This document shows positions 15,241-22,871 of a DNA stretch of 24,037 nt, piece by piece (within the stretch, counting starts at the first letter, position 1; the number at the start of each line of letters is the position of its first letter). Made by a program: the position numbers and the translations under genes. A model generated the notes under the pieces. The model saw only the letters and a list, made by a program, of their open reading frames with translations, was not told where the DNA came from and did no database searches. Source of the stretch: JAIVHC01 sp049975505 (GTDB lineage: Bacteria; Desulfobacterota; Desulfuromonadia; Desulfuromonadales; Desulfuromonadaceae); contig JBNGCY010000039.1 in assembly GCA_049975505.1 (NCBI GenBank), positions 1 to 24,037 of the forward strand. Reading direction: 5' to 3'.

Positions 15241-16380
15241 ATGGGGGCCGAACAATTGGAACAGATCGATCTTGTACGTACCAGGTATGTGACCTTTGAT
15301 ACCGAACTGCGCCTTGAAAGCGGGCGTCTGCTCGGACCCTTCACTATTGCCTACGAAGCCTACGGCACCCTGAATGCCGCCGGCAGTAACGCCATTCTGG
15401 TTACCCACGCCTGGACCGGGGACTGCCATGCCGCCGGGCGCCATCATCCCGATGACCGTAAACCCGGGTGGTGGGATGATCTCATCGGTCCGGGCAAGGT
15501 TCTGGACACCTCGCGTTTTTACGTGGTGTGTGCCAACGTTATCGGTTCATGTAAAGGTTCTACCGGCCCAGCGAGCATCAATCCCAAAACCAACCGTCCC
15601 TATCGTCTGAGCTTTCCTCTGGTGATGGTGCGTGACATGGTTCATGCACATAAATATCTGCTCGACCATCTCGGGATAACCTCTCTGGTTACGGTGATCG
15701 GTGGAAGTATGGGAGCGATGCAGGCGGTGGAGTGGGGGATTTTGTATCCTGAACTGACCCGCTCCATCATCCCGATAGCCGGCACCGGACGCACCTCGCC
15801 CAAGGCCATCGCCCTCAATGCCATCGCGCGTCAGGCTATCTACAACGATCCGCTGTGGAAGAAAGGAAACTACAAGCCCGAGCATCCGCCCGCAAGCGGC
15901 TTCGCCCTCGCACGTGCGGTGGGACATATCTCCTTTTTATCTGAAAAATCGATGGAGAAAAAGTTCGGACGCCGCTTTTCCGCGCGCGATGGAATCTTTG
16001 ACTTCTTCGGTCAGTTTGAGGTGGAGCGCTATCTGGGTTATAACGGGAATAATTTTGTCTCCAGGTTTGACCCCAATTCGTTTCTGTATCTGGCCAAGGC
16101 CCTGGATTTGTACGATGTGGGCTGGAACTTCTCTTCCATGGAGGAGGCGCTCTCAAACCTGTACTGTCCGTCACTGTGGTTTGCATTTACCTCGGACTGG
16201 CTCTACCGCCCTGAACAGACGGAAGAGGTGGTGGACCTGTTGAAAAAACTGGATAAACCTGTGGGCTACCATCTGATTGATTCCGATTACGGCCATGATT
16301 CCTTCCTGGTGGAACCACACAAGTTCACTCCGTATGTAGTTGATTTTGTCGAGCGGATAGCAAAGGAGCAGGGGGTGTAA
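15241..16380 (+). CDS. metX: Homoserine O-acetyltransferase (MetX)
   Basis: MetX acetylates homoserine from acetyl-CoA for methionine synthesis by direct sulfhydrylation. The 379 residues form an alpha/beta hydrolase fold with the nucleophile in GGSMGAMQ (S156) and the triad partners in FTSDWLYRP (D319) and DSDYGHDSFL (H352). LGPFTIAYEAYGTLN and HAWTGDCHAAGR are typical of the family. Acetyl versus succinyl preference is not certain from sequence. Start choice is open: ATG at 15241 has a poor ribosome binding site, while TTG at 15256 lies 8 bases after GGGGG (15243-15247). metW, often next to metX, is not here. Transcription is under the SAM-I riboswitch. Confidence 0.94.
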   Translation: MGAEQLEQIDLVRTRYVTFDTELRLESGRLLGPFTIAYEAYGTLNAAGSNAILVTHAWTGDCHAAGRHHPDDRKPGWWDDLIGPGKVLDTSRFYVVCANVIGSCKGSTGPASINPKTNRPYRLSFPLVMVRDMVHAHKYLLDHLGITSLVTVIGGSMGAMQAVEWGILYPELTRSIIPIAGTGRTSPKAIALNAIARQAIYNDPLWKKGNYKPEHPPASGFALARAVGHISFLSEKSMEKKFGRRFSARDGIFDFFGQFEVERYLGYNGNNFVSRFDPNSFLYLAKALDLYDVGWNFSSMEEALSNLYCPSLWFAFTSDWLYRPEQTEEVVDLLKKLDKPVGYHLIDSDYGHDSFLVEPHKFTPYVVDFVERIAKEQGV

Positions 16381-16391
16381 GGGGAAAACGT

Positions 16392-17474
16392 TCAGCAGGA
16401 TACCTGGTGCCTGGCGCGCACGGAGTTCAGGGCCTGCACCAGCTCAGGGTGTTCCGCAGCGAACGGATCAACTTCAATATCCACGCGTTTTTCCGGCTTG
16501 GTATGGGCATAGAGAGGATCGTAGTATTCGCGCATCAGGGCTTCAATGAGCCTGTCCCATTCCCTGCGTGCCAGCAGTTGATGCAGTTCTGAAACCTTTT
16601 TGTGCCCCAGACGCGGAATCAGGGCATCAATGGCACCGGCAAAGTCTTCGGATGGCAGATCATCCACGGCATAGTCCTCGGCGATAACCCTGATTCTGTT
16701 GTGCATCTGTGTTTCGAGCCAGAGGGTGGTTTCTTTCTGCAACGCTGCATGAAGACGCTTGGGCAGCATCACCCTCCCGATATGCCGACTTTCACCTTCA
16801 GTGATAACACACTCGTCAGGCCGGGTATGGCGCAATTCATTCCAGAGCAAGGCTTCAAACTGCTTCTGGCTCGGCTGTTGTTCACATCCTATGGCTCCGA
16901 ATGCGCTCCCACGGTGATTGGCCAGAGCTTCGAGATTCAAAACCGGCCATCCCTGGTTTCTGAGCTGTTCCAGAATCCGGGTCTTCCCCACGCCGGTGAG
17001 CCCGCGCAATACCAGCAGCCGCGCCCACCGGGCATGCTCAAAATAATTCACTACATGCTGGCGGAAAGCTTTATGTCCTCCACTAAGCTGAAACACGGGC
17101 AGACCACACAGGTGAAGAAATGCAGTCATGGCGCTGCTGCGCAGTCCACCGCGCCAGCAGAAGACGATGAGCGGGCGTTTGTGTTTCAGGTGTAATTCTC
17201 TGGCCTGGTGGATTACTTCGGGAAGACGTGGAGAGATCAGCTCCATACCGCGCATCCGTGCCTGTGCGGCCCCGTGATGTTTATGTATCGTGCCGGTTTC
17301 CCGGCGTTGTTCTTCGGTGAGGATGGGAATATTGAAGGCTCCGGGAATAGTGGCGTTAAGGTACTCACCTGGAGAACGGACATCGATAAAGACCGACCCT
17401 TTGTCCAGATGGGAAATGGCTTCGTCGATATCGATCCGGATATGGGGGTTAAGCAGGGATGTTCCACGTTTCAT
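16392..17474 (-). CDS. mnmH: tRNA 2-selenouridine synthase (MnmH/SelU)
   Basis: MnmH geranylates 2-thiouridine at tRNA position 34 and then replaces sulfur with selenium from selenophosphate. The 360 residues hold an N-terminal rhodanese domain with catalytic C106 in VFCWRGGLRSS and a C-terminal P-loop domain with GLTGVGKT (158-165). E. coli MnmH is 364 residues, so the length agrees. I chose ATG at 17474; the open frame runs further upstream, but that part has no family similarity that I recognise. No clear ribosome binding site was seen. It converges with metX, with only 11 bases between the two stops. selD is not in the window, but the gene implies selenophosphate is made. Confidence 0.93.
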   Translation of the reverse strand: MKRGTSLLNPHIRIDIDEAISHLDKGSVFIDVRSPGEYLNATIPGAFNIPILTEEQRRETGTIHKHHGAAQARMRGMELISPRLPEVIHQARELHLKHKRPLIVFCWRGGLRSSAMTAFLHLCGLPVFQLSGGHKAFRQHVVNYFEHARWARLLVLRGLTGVGKTRILEQLRNQGWPVLNLEALANHRGSAFGAIGCEQQPSQKQFEALLWNELRHTRPDECVITEGESRHIGRVMLPKRLHAALQKETTLWLETQMHNRIRVIAEDYAVDDLPSEDFAGAIDALIPRLGHKKVSELHQLLARREWDRLIEALMREYYDPLYAHTKPEKRVDIEVDPFAAEHPELVQALNSVRARHQVSC

Positions 17475-17628
17475 ATGTAAACCGTTGAAGATATGCGGGG
17501 GAATATACAGACAGCGCAAGGAGCATTGTGCTCGGGGTATTAATCGTTCTGTGCTCAGGTCTGCAGGTGGCGGGTGATTTCCCTTTGCAGTCAAGGGGTA
17601 ATGTAAAGGTTCTTCGCCGGAAAAGCAA

Positions 17629-17657
17629 TTGACACTTATCATGTGGCATGGTAGAAA
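17629..17657 (+). promoter_or_regulatory. Promoter of the atpZIBE operon
   Basis: A perfect -35 TTGACA (17629-17634) and a -10-like TAGAAA (17652-17657) are 17 bp apart, 50 bp ahead of atpZ. The -10 matches the consensus at four of six positions. It lies in the 233-bp gap between divergent mnmH and atpZ and gives the F0 operon its own promoter. Confidence 0.65.
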
Positions 17658-17707
17658 ACCCCGTTTGAAAAAAATGGTTTACGCAATATCAACTCAAAAG
17701 GTATTTC

Positions 17708-17965
17708 ATGGCCGAAGACCGCAGAGAATTGTTTAAATCCCTCGGTTTTTTGTCCAGCGTAGGGATCTGTATGGTTGCCTCTATCCTTATCGGGATGGCT
17801 ATGGGCTACTATCTTGATCAGTGGCTGGGTACCGCGCCATGGATGTTGCTGATTTTTCTGGGCTTTGGTATTGCCTCCGGTTTCAGGAATATTTTTATCC
17901 TTACCGAAAGAGGGCTAAAACGCCAGCGCATCCAGGATGCAGACGTGCATGAGGATCGGCCTTGA
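17708..17965 (+). CDS. atpZ: AtpZ/AtpI-family F0F1 ATPase accessory membrane protein
   Basis: A small membrane protein of 85 residues with two hydrophobic segments (about 13-35 and 43-62), separated by a short YYLDQWLGTAPW loop. The pattern MGYYLDQWLGTAPWMLLIFLGFGIASGFRN is that of the AtpZ/AtpQ group found before atpI in many bacteria. AtpZ-AtpI complexes have been linked to Mg2+/Ca2+ transport and to c-ring assembly; which applies here is unknown. AAAAGGT lies 7 bases before the ATG. The stop overlaps the atpI start. Confidence 0.85.
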   Translation: MAEDRRELFKSLGFLSSVGICMVASILIGMAMGYYLDQWLGTAPWMLLIFLGFGIASGFRNIFILTERGLKRQRIQDADVHEDRP

Positions 17966-18327
17966 GTGAGGAAGATCAGGATCTGCTTGCGCAGATGGCA
18001 CGGCGTAACTGGATTATCCTGATACTTCTGCTTCTCGCCAGTGCTCTGCTGCGCAATCCGGATTTTTCTCTGGGAATTCTGTGCGGCGGCCTGACGGTAG
18101 TAGCGGGATATCAATGGCTCCACAGCGCTCTGGTTAAGGCGCTTGAGCGCTCAGATACCGGGGCTGTGAGGAGTTTTCAGGCGGGTTATCTGGTGCGCCT
18201 GCTGGCATTGGGCGTTGTTCTCGCCCTGTTGATAGCCGTGGCCGGGGTCAATATCCCGGGGCTGGTGATTGGATTATCCGTTGTAGTTGTAAATATTTTC
18301 TGGACCACAGTGAAGCGCATATTATAA
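17962..18327 (+). CDS. atpI: ATP synthase subunit I (AtpI)
   Basis: A 121-residue membrane protein with four hydrophobic segments (about 17-28, 34-50, 72-93, 97-115), as in ATP synthase subunit I, which assists c-ring assembly. The sequence is variable in this family, and the call rests on the membrane pattern and the position between atpZ and atpB. The start is TTG at 17962, overlapping the atpZ stop (TTGA), with ATGAGGAT just upstream. This is the second TTG start used at an overlapping junction in the atp genes. Confidence 0.8.
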   Translation: MSEEDQDLLAQMARRNWIILILLLLASALLRNPDFSLGILCGGLTVVAGYQWLHSALVKALERSDTGAVRSFQAGYLVRLLALGVVLALLIAVAGVNIPGLVIGLSVVVVNIFWTTVKRIL

Positions 18328-18348
18328 GCGAGGAGGCGCGTTCTTAAC

Positions 18349-19023
18349 ATGACACATCCTTTTCTGATTTTTCAGTGGCTTGAACAGCAGCTGAATACCC
18401 ACATAGGCGAACATGTCACTTATACATGGTTTGTGATGCTGTTGCTCACCGTGCTGGCCTTTATTGTATCCCGCGGGATTAAAGAGGTTCCAAGCGGGTG
18501 GCAGAACCTAATGGAAAGCGTTGTGGGCGGGATTGAAAATCTCATTGAAGAAACCATGGGTCCTAAAGGGAAGACCTATTTCCCTCTGATAGCGACTTTG
18601 GCGCTGTTTATCCTGGTGTCAAACCTGATTGCCCTGGTTCCCGGTTTTTATCCCCCCACGGCAAACCTGAACACCAATGCCGCAATGGCACTGACTGTGT
18701 TTGCCATGACCCACATTATCGGGATTAAAGAGCACGGGATTGCATACCTGAAGCACTTCATGGGGCCGATTCTGGTGTTGGCGCCGCTTATTTTCATTAT
18801 CGAGATTATCGGGCATCTGGCGCGCCCGCTCTCTCTTTCTCTGCGTCTCTTCGGCAACATGTACGGACACGAGATCGTACTCATGATCTTCTTTGCCCTG
18901 GTTCCGTTCCTGCTCCCGATTCCCATGATGCTTATGGGCGTTCTGATCGCATTCATCCAGGCGTTTGTATTTACCCTCCTGGCGATGATTTACATTGCCG
19001 GCTCCCTGGAAGAAGCGCACTAG
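18349..19023 (+). CDS. atpB: ATP synthase F0 subunit a
   Basis: The stator half of the ion path next to the c-ring. The 224 residues form five or six membrane helices. The conserved ARPLSLSLRLFGNMYGHEIV contains the essential arginine R166, and the last helix (about 196-219) has the conserved IAFIQAFVFTLLAMIYI. The shorter N-terminus relative to E. coli (271 residues) is common outside gammaproteobacteria. GAGGAGG lies 12 bases before the ATG. An 85-base gap with two hairpins separates it from atpE. Confidence 0.96.
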   Translation: MTHPFLIFQWLEQQLNTHIGEHVTYTWFVMLLLTVLAFIVSRGIKEVPSGWQNLMESVVGGIENLIEETMGPKGKTYFPLIATLALFILVSNLIALVPGFYPPTANLNTNAAMALTVFAMTHIIGIKEHGIAYLKHFMGPILVLAPLIFIIEIIGHLARPLSLSLRLFGNMYGHEIVLMIFFALVPFLLPIPMMLMGVLIAFIQAFVFTLLAMIYIAGSLEEAH

Positions 19024-19035
19024 ATTCTGTATAGC

Positions 19036-19074
19036 AACCGCACCGGCGGTTAATTGGTCCTATGCGATATAGGA
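19036..19074 (+). promoter_or_regulatory. Two small hairpins between atpB and atpE
   Basis: AACCGC (19036-19041) pairs with GCGGTT (19046-19051), and TCCTAT (19058-19063) pairs with ATAGGA (19069-19074). Neither has a T-run, so they are not terminators. They could shield the atpE message or raise its translation, since the c subunit is needed in many copies per enzyme. That role is inference. Confidence 0.5.
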
Positions 19075-19108
19075 AGAATAAACTCACATTGTAACAAGGA
19101 GAACAAAG

Positions 19109-19375
19109 ATGACATTTTTTGCATGGTGTATGATTGCAGCTGGTTTTGGTATGGCAATTGGTTCATTCGGTACCGGTCTCGGTCAGGGTCTGGCTATCAA
19201 ATCAGCCGTTGAAGGTGTTGCCCGCAACCCCAGTGCAAGCGGTAAGATCCTCACAACTATGATGATCGGTCTGGCGATGATCGAGTCTCTGGCAATCTAC
19301 GTATTTGTTGTTGCCATGATTATTCTGTTCGCCAATCCGTTTACAGCGCAGGTTATGGAGCTGGCTGGTAAGTAA
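19109..19375 (+). CDS. atpE: ATP synthase F0 subunit c
   Basis: The ring subunit that carries the coupling ion. The 88 residues form a helical hairpin with a glycine-rich first helix (GTGLGQG, residues 21-27), the conserved polar loop RNPSAS (39-44), and the ion-binding carboxylate E59 in the second helix. Q26, E59, S60 and Y64 fall exactly on Q32, E65, S66 and Y70 of the Na+-binding Ilyobacter c subunit (constant offset 6), while T67 is replaced by L61. The start has AAGGAGAA. The last gene of the F0 operon; a terminator follows. Confidence 0.96.
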   Translation: MTFFAWCMIAAGFGMAIGSFGTGLGQGLAIKSAVEGVARNPSASGKILTTMMIGLAMIESLAIYVFVVAMIILFANPFTAQVMELAGK

Positions 19376-19406
19376 GTTCAACGTATTTTTTCAGCACGGA
19401 TAACAG

Positions 19407-19443
19407 AAAAGGCGCTCCCCGTTCGGGTGAGCGCCTTTTTTTT
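19407..19443 (+). terminator. Terminator of the atpZIBE operon
   Basis: AAAAGGCGCTC (19407-19417) pairs with GAGCGCCTTTT (19429-19439), with a nested CCC/GGG pair and a T-run to 19443. It lies between atpE and the convergent reductase gene. The A-run on the 5' side means that the minus strand also has a T-run, so it may serve both. Confidence 0.9.
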
Positions 19444-19470
19444 GGTGTCTATAATTGTGCCGGGTGCGAA

Positions 19471-21153
19471 CTATTTTTCCAGTTCGTAGGGCCAGCCCAG
19501 AATTCCGCCTTCCATATAGCGTACGTTTCTGAAACCAGCGTGCTGCAGAATCAGCTGGGCCTCGTAGCCGCGCAGGCTCATTTTGCAGAAGGGCACGATC
19601 AGGGTATCTACAGGCAGTTCAGTGAGCTTCTGCCGCAATGCCCCCAGAGGCATGAGAGTCGCCCCTTTAATGCGTACTTCCTCCTGCTCAGCCGGAGAAC
19701 GCACATCCAGGAAAATAAATTCCTCATTGTTATCCAGCATCTCCTTGACCGCTATCGCGCTCATGCTTTCCGCCAGACCGTCGAGTTTGTTGCGCATCGC
19801 ATTAGCGGTCTGGTGCAGGGCATCCATGGCGTTTGAGAAGGGGGGGGCATAGCAGAGATCCAGTTGGGCGAGTTGATCCACGGTTGCGCCCAGGGATACC
19901 GCGGTGGCAATGACATCCGCGCGCTTGTCCACCACGCCGGGGCCGGCTACCTGTGCACCGAGAACCTTACGACTGGTACGTTCTGCGATTAATTTGATTA
20001 CAATGGGATTACTCCCCGGGTAGAGATGAGCGAAGTCGGGTGCGGAGACCACAATGCTCTCGGGCTTTAACCCGATAAGCTGCGCATCCCTGGATGACAT
20101 GCCGGTGCGAGCTACGTTGAGGTCGAAAACCTTGACCGCAAGTGAGCCGAGTATTCCAGGAAACTGCTCCTCGTGTCCGGCGATGTTGTTGGCTACTACG
20201 CGCCCGTGTTTATTTGCGGTGGAGCCTAAAGGAACATATACCTTTTTATTGGTGAGATAGTCCGTGCATTCGGCGCAGTCACCAGCGGCATAAATATCTG
20301 GATCGGAACTCTGCATATATGCGTTGACTTCAATGGCGCCGGTCTCCCCGAGTTTCAATCCTGCCTCCCGCGCCAGTTTCACTGCGGGTCGCACTCCCAC
20401 CGCGACCAGCACCAGATCGGCAGGATAGGTTCCCTGATCGGTTACCACCTGTTCTACCGTTGAGTTGCCCTCAATGCGCTCCAGTCTCTCCGATAAGCGC
20501 AGATTGACCCTGTGGCGTTCCAGTTCGTGGTGAACCATGGCGGCAATGCTGAAATCCAGAGCCGTTGCCATCACCTGATCCTTCATTTCGATGATGGTGA
20601 CCTTCAATCCTCTTTCAGTCAGGGCTTCGGCCACTTCCAGGCCGATAAGCCCGGCACCGATAATCACCGCGTTCTGACCTTTGTCTGCGAGACGGTCAAT
20701 TTCCCGGGCCTGTTCCATGGTTTTCAGGGGCAATACCCCGGGCAGATCCATGCCCGGCAGGGGTGGCATGATGGGCTCATTGCCCGTTGCCATGATCAGC
20801 TTATCGTATTCCAGTTCAGAGATTTCCTCCGTATCGAGATTGCGCACCTGCACGCGCTTGTGTTCGCGGTCGATCTGCAGTGCTTCGGTACGGGTCAGGG
20901 TTTCAAAGCCCTTGACTTTGGCGAAGAAATGTTCGTCCCGCAGAACCCCGGTGGGGGTTTTTCTTACTTCGCTTATATCGTCATACAAACCCTCGATGTA
21001 GTATGGCAGAGGGCATGCTCCGTAGGAGATATTTTTCGATTTGTCTATAACCGTGATCTGTGCGTCCGGATCAAGGCGACGTAAACGACATGCGGTCTTC
21101 ATTCCCGCAGCGACTCCGCCGATGATCAAAATACGCTGTTTGCTCTGTTGCAT
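19471..21153 (-). CDS. CoA-disulfide/persulfide reductase with C-terminal rhodanese domain
   Basis: An FAD- and NAD(P)H-dependent pyridine nucleotide-disulfide oxidoreductase of 560 residues. FAD motif ILIIGGVAAGMKTA (8-21), single active cysteine C47 in SYGACPLPYY, NAD motif AVIIGAGLIGLEVAEAL (about 161-177), and FAD motif IYAAGDCAE. The reductase dimer domain is followed by a rhodanese domain (about 460-560) with C523 in VPFCKMSLRGYEA. This matches CoADR-Rhd and the NADH-dependent persulfide reductase Npsr, which reduce CoA or glutathione persulfides, polysulfide or disulfides. The exact substrate is not certain. AAGGAGGAC precedes the ATG at 21153. It is a single gene, convergent with atpE. 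Confidence 0.9.
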   Translation of the reverse strand: MQQSKQRILIIGGVAAGMKTACRLRRLDPDAQITVIDKSKNISYGACPLPYYIEGLYDDISEVRKTPTGVLRDEHFFAKVKGFETLTRTEALQIDREHKRVQVRNLDTEEISELEYDKLIMATGNEPIMPPLPGMDLPGVLPLKTMEQAREIDRLADKGQNAVIIGAGLIGLEVAEALTERGLKVTIIEMKDQVMATALDFSIAAMVHHELERHRVNLRLSERLERIEGNSTVEQVVTDQGTYPADLVLVAVGVRPAVKLAREAGLKLGETGAIEVNAYMQSSDPDIYAAGDCAECTDYLTNKKVYVPLGSTANKHGRVVANNIAGHEEQFPGILGSLAVKVFDLNVARTGMSSRDAQLIGLKPESIVVSAPDFAHLYPGSNPIVIKLIAERTSRKVLGAQVAGPGVVDKRADVIATAVSLGATVDQLAQLDLCYAPPFSNAMDALHQTANAMRNKLDGLAESMSAIAVKEMLDNNEEFIFLDVRSPAEQEEVRIKGATLMPLGALRQKLTELPVDTLIVPFCKMSLRGYEAQLILQHAGFRNVRYMEGGILGWPYELEK

Positions 21154-21220
21154 ATGTCCTCCTTGAAGAATTGACCATCAAATCTTGTAAACAGTAGCCT
21201 GAATCACCTCGCGCATGAAA

Positions 21221-21371
21221 GCATAAAAACCGTAATGTGTCACGGGTTCATACATGCGTAAGGGGTACAACGATGGATCAGGGTTGCGCTGCTGTTAACG
21301 CTGCGTATATATTGAGCACTTTATGTGAGGGTTTTATGCGGACATTTTCTGTGTGGCATAAACACCGTGAT
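21221..21371. repeat. Repeated GCATAAA-type sites upstream of cls
   Basis: Two direct copies of GCATAAAnACCGTnAT lie at 21221-21236 and 21356-21371 and differ at 2 of 16 positions. An inverted TTTATGC at 21333-21339 pairs with the GCATAAA at 21356-21362. They sit in the 247-bp gap between the divergent reductase and cls genes. They look like binding sites of one regulator; the regulator is unknown. Confidence 0.5.
21312..21340 (+). promoter_or_regulatory. Weak candidate promoter for cls
   Basis: TTGAGC (21312-21317) and TATGCG (21335-21340) are 17 bp apart. The -10 match is poor and it overlaps the inverted TTTATGC site, so this is only a candidate. Confidence 0.2.
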
Positions 21372-21400
21372 TTTTCCAGAAGCTGACCCAGAGGTAACAG

Positions 21401-22834
21401 ATGTTGTTGGATTTATTCATTGTACTTATTCTGTATATGATATCCATTGCGGCCTGCGTACATATTCTTTTACACAAACAGGATCCGCGTGCCGCCCTGG
21501 GATGGATGGCGGTCTCTCTCGGTCTGCCGGGGTTCGGGGCATTTTTTTACTGGCTCCTGGGGCGCAACCGGATCCGCACCCGCGCCCGCGCGTGGCAGAG
21601 CAGAGGAGAGGGCATTCATCTGCCCGAGGGAATTGAACCCCCCGAGGAAGTACCCGCCGTTCTGCGTATACCGTTTAAGACCCAGAATTATGTGCTTATG
21701 CGCCAGCTTTCCGACACCGTTACGCGCCGCCCCCTGGTGGATGGTAACAGCGTTGAGGTCCTGATTAACGGCGAGCAGGCATATCCTGCCATGCTGGATG
21801 CGATTGAGAAGGCGGAAAAATTTCTCGATATGTCCAGCTACATATTCGATACCCACAGTTGTGGGCAGCGTTTTGCCAATGCTCTGATTGCGGCGGCACA
21901 GCGTGGGGTGGAAGTGCGTGTTCTGGTGGATGCGATGGGGGAGATGTACACCATGCCTCGCGCGCGCAGATTGTTCAAGGGGACAAAAGTACGTTTTGCC
22001 CTGTTCCTCCCGTTTTCCCTCTCGCAACGCGGGCTGCATGTCAATTTGCGTAATCACCGTAAAATACTGATTGTAGACGGCAAAGTCGGTTTTACCGGAG
22101 GGATGAATATCAGCACCCGCCACAACGTCCATAATCCGGGGAAACGTAAACCGGTGGCGGATATCCACTTCAGATTCAGCGGTCCTGTGGTCGGGCATAT
22201 GCAGGCGGCATTCATGGAAGATTGGCATTTTGCCACTGGAGAATCGATGAATGCCAGAACATATCCGGATCCCGTCCCTGATGGTGAATCTCTGTGTCGC
22301 GGGGTGAGCGCCGGACCCAACGAGGACTTTGAAAAACTGTTATGGATAGTTACCGGTGCGCTTACCTGTGCGCGCAGCCGAGTGTGCATTATGACTCCCT
22401 ATTTTGTGCCCGATCAGACCATGATAGCCGCATTGTGTGGTGCGGCACTGCGCGGGGTAAAGGTGGAGATAATCCTCCCGGAAGAAAATAATCTCCCCTT
22501 TGTGGCAGGTGCAAGTAGGGCCAATTTTGAAGAATTGCTGCGCTATGGAATAGAAATCATGTATCAGCCCGGACATTTTGTGCACAGCAAACTCCTTTTA
22601 ATGGACGAATACTATGCCCTGGTGGGCTCGGCGAATATGGATGCCCGCAGTCAGCGGCTTAACTTTGAGTTTAATGTTGAGATCTACGACATTGAGACCA
22701 ACAACAGCCTGCGCGCCCATTTTGCAGCAGCACGGGAGCGCTCACGCAGGGTTAAAATGGAAGAGATCGAATATCAGCCTCTGATATGCAAGTTAAGCGA
22801 TCGATTTCTGCGCCTGTTCAGCCCTTTTCTTTAG
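21401..22834 (+). CDS. cls: Cardiolipin synthase, phospholipase D type
   Basis: Joins two phosphatidylglycerol molecules into cardiolipin and glycerol at the inner membrane. The 477 residues have two N-terminal membrane segments (about 3-24 and 34-52, the PLDc_N region) and two HKD motifs: NHRKILIVDGKVGFTGGMN in the first half and HSKLLLMDEYYALVGSANMD near residue 395. Length and layout match ClsA. AGAGGTAA lies just before the ATG. The stop is 37 bases before the next gene's ATG, so the two may be co-transcribed. Confidence 0.94.
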   Translation: MLLDLFIVLILYMISIAACVHILLHKQDPRAALGWMAVSLGLPGFGAFFYWLLGRNRIRTRARAWQSRGEGIHLPEGIEPPEEVPAVLRIPFKTQNYVLMRQLSDTVTRRPLVDGNSVEVLINGEQAYPAMLDAIEKAEKFLDMSSYIFDTHSCGQRFANALIAAAQRGVEVRVLVDAMGEMYTMPRARRLFKGTKVRFALFLPFSLSQRGLHVNLRNHRKILIVDGKVGFTGGMNISTRHNVHNPGKRKPVADIHFRFSGPVVGHMQAAFMEDWHFATGESMNARTYPDPVPDGESLCRGVSAGPNEDFEKLLWIVTGALTCARSRVCIMTPYFVPDQTMIAALCGAALRGVKVEIILPEENNLPFVAGASRANFEELLRYGIEIMYQPGHFVHSKLLLMDEYYALVGSANMDARSQRLNFEFNVEIYDIETNNSLRAHFAAARERSRRVKMEEIEYQPLICKLSDRFLRLFSPFL

Positions 22835-22871
22835 CGTTGCAGTAAAGGATATAACTTTGGATTCTCATACC

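Noticed and set aside
16602..17195. A 197-codon plus-strand open frame inside the mnmH region
   Set aside because: It is antisense to mnmH, whose rhodanese and P-loop motifs are clear, and has no motif of its own.
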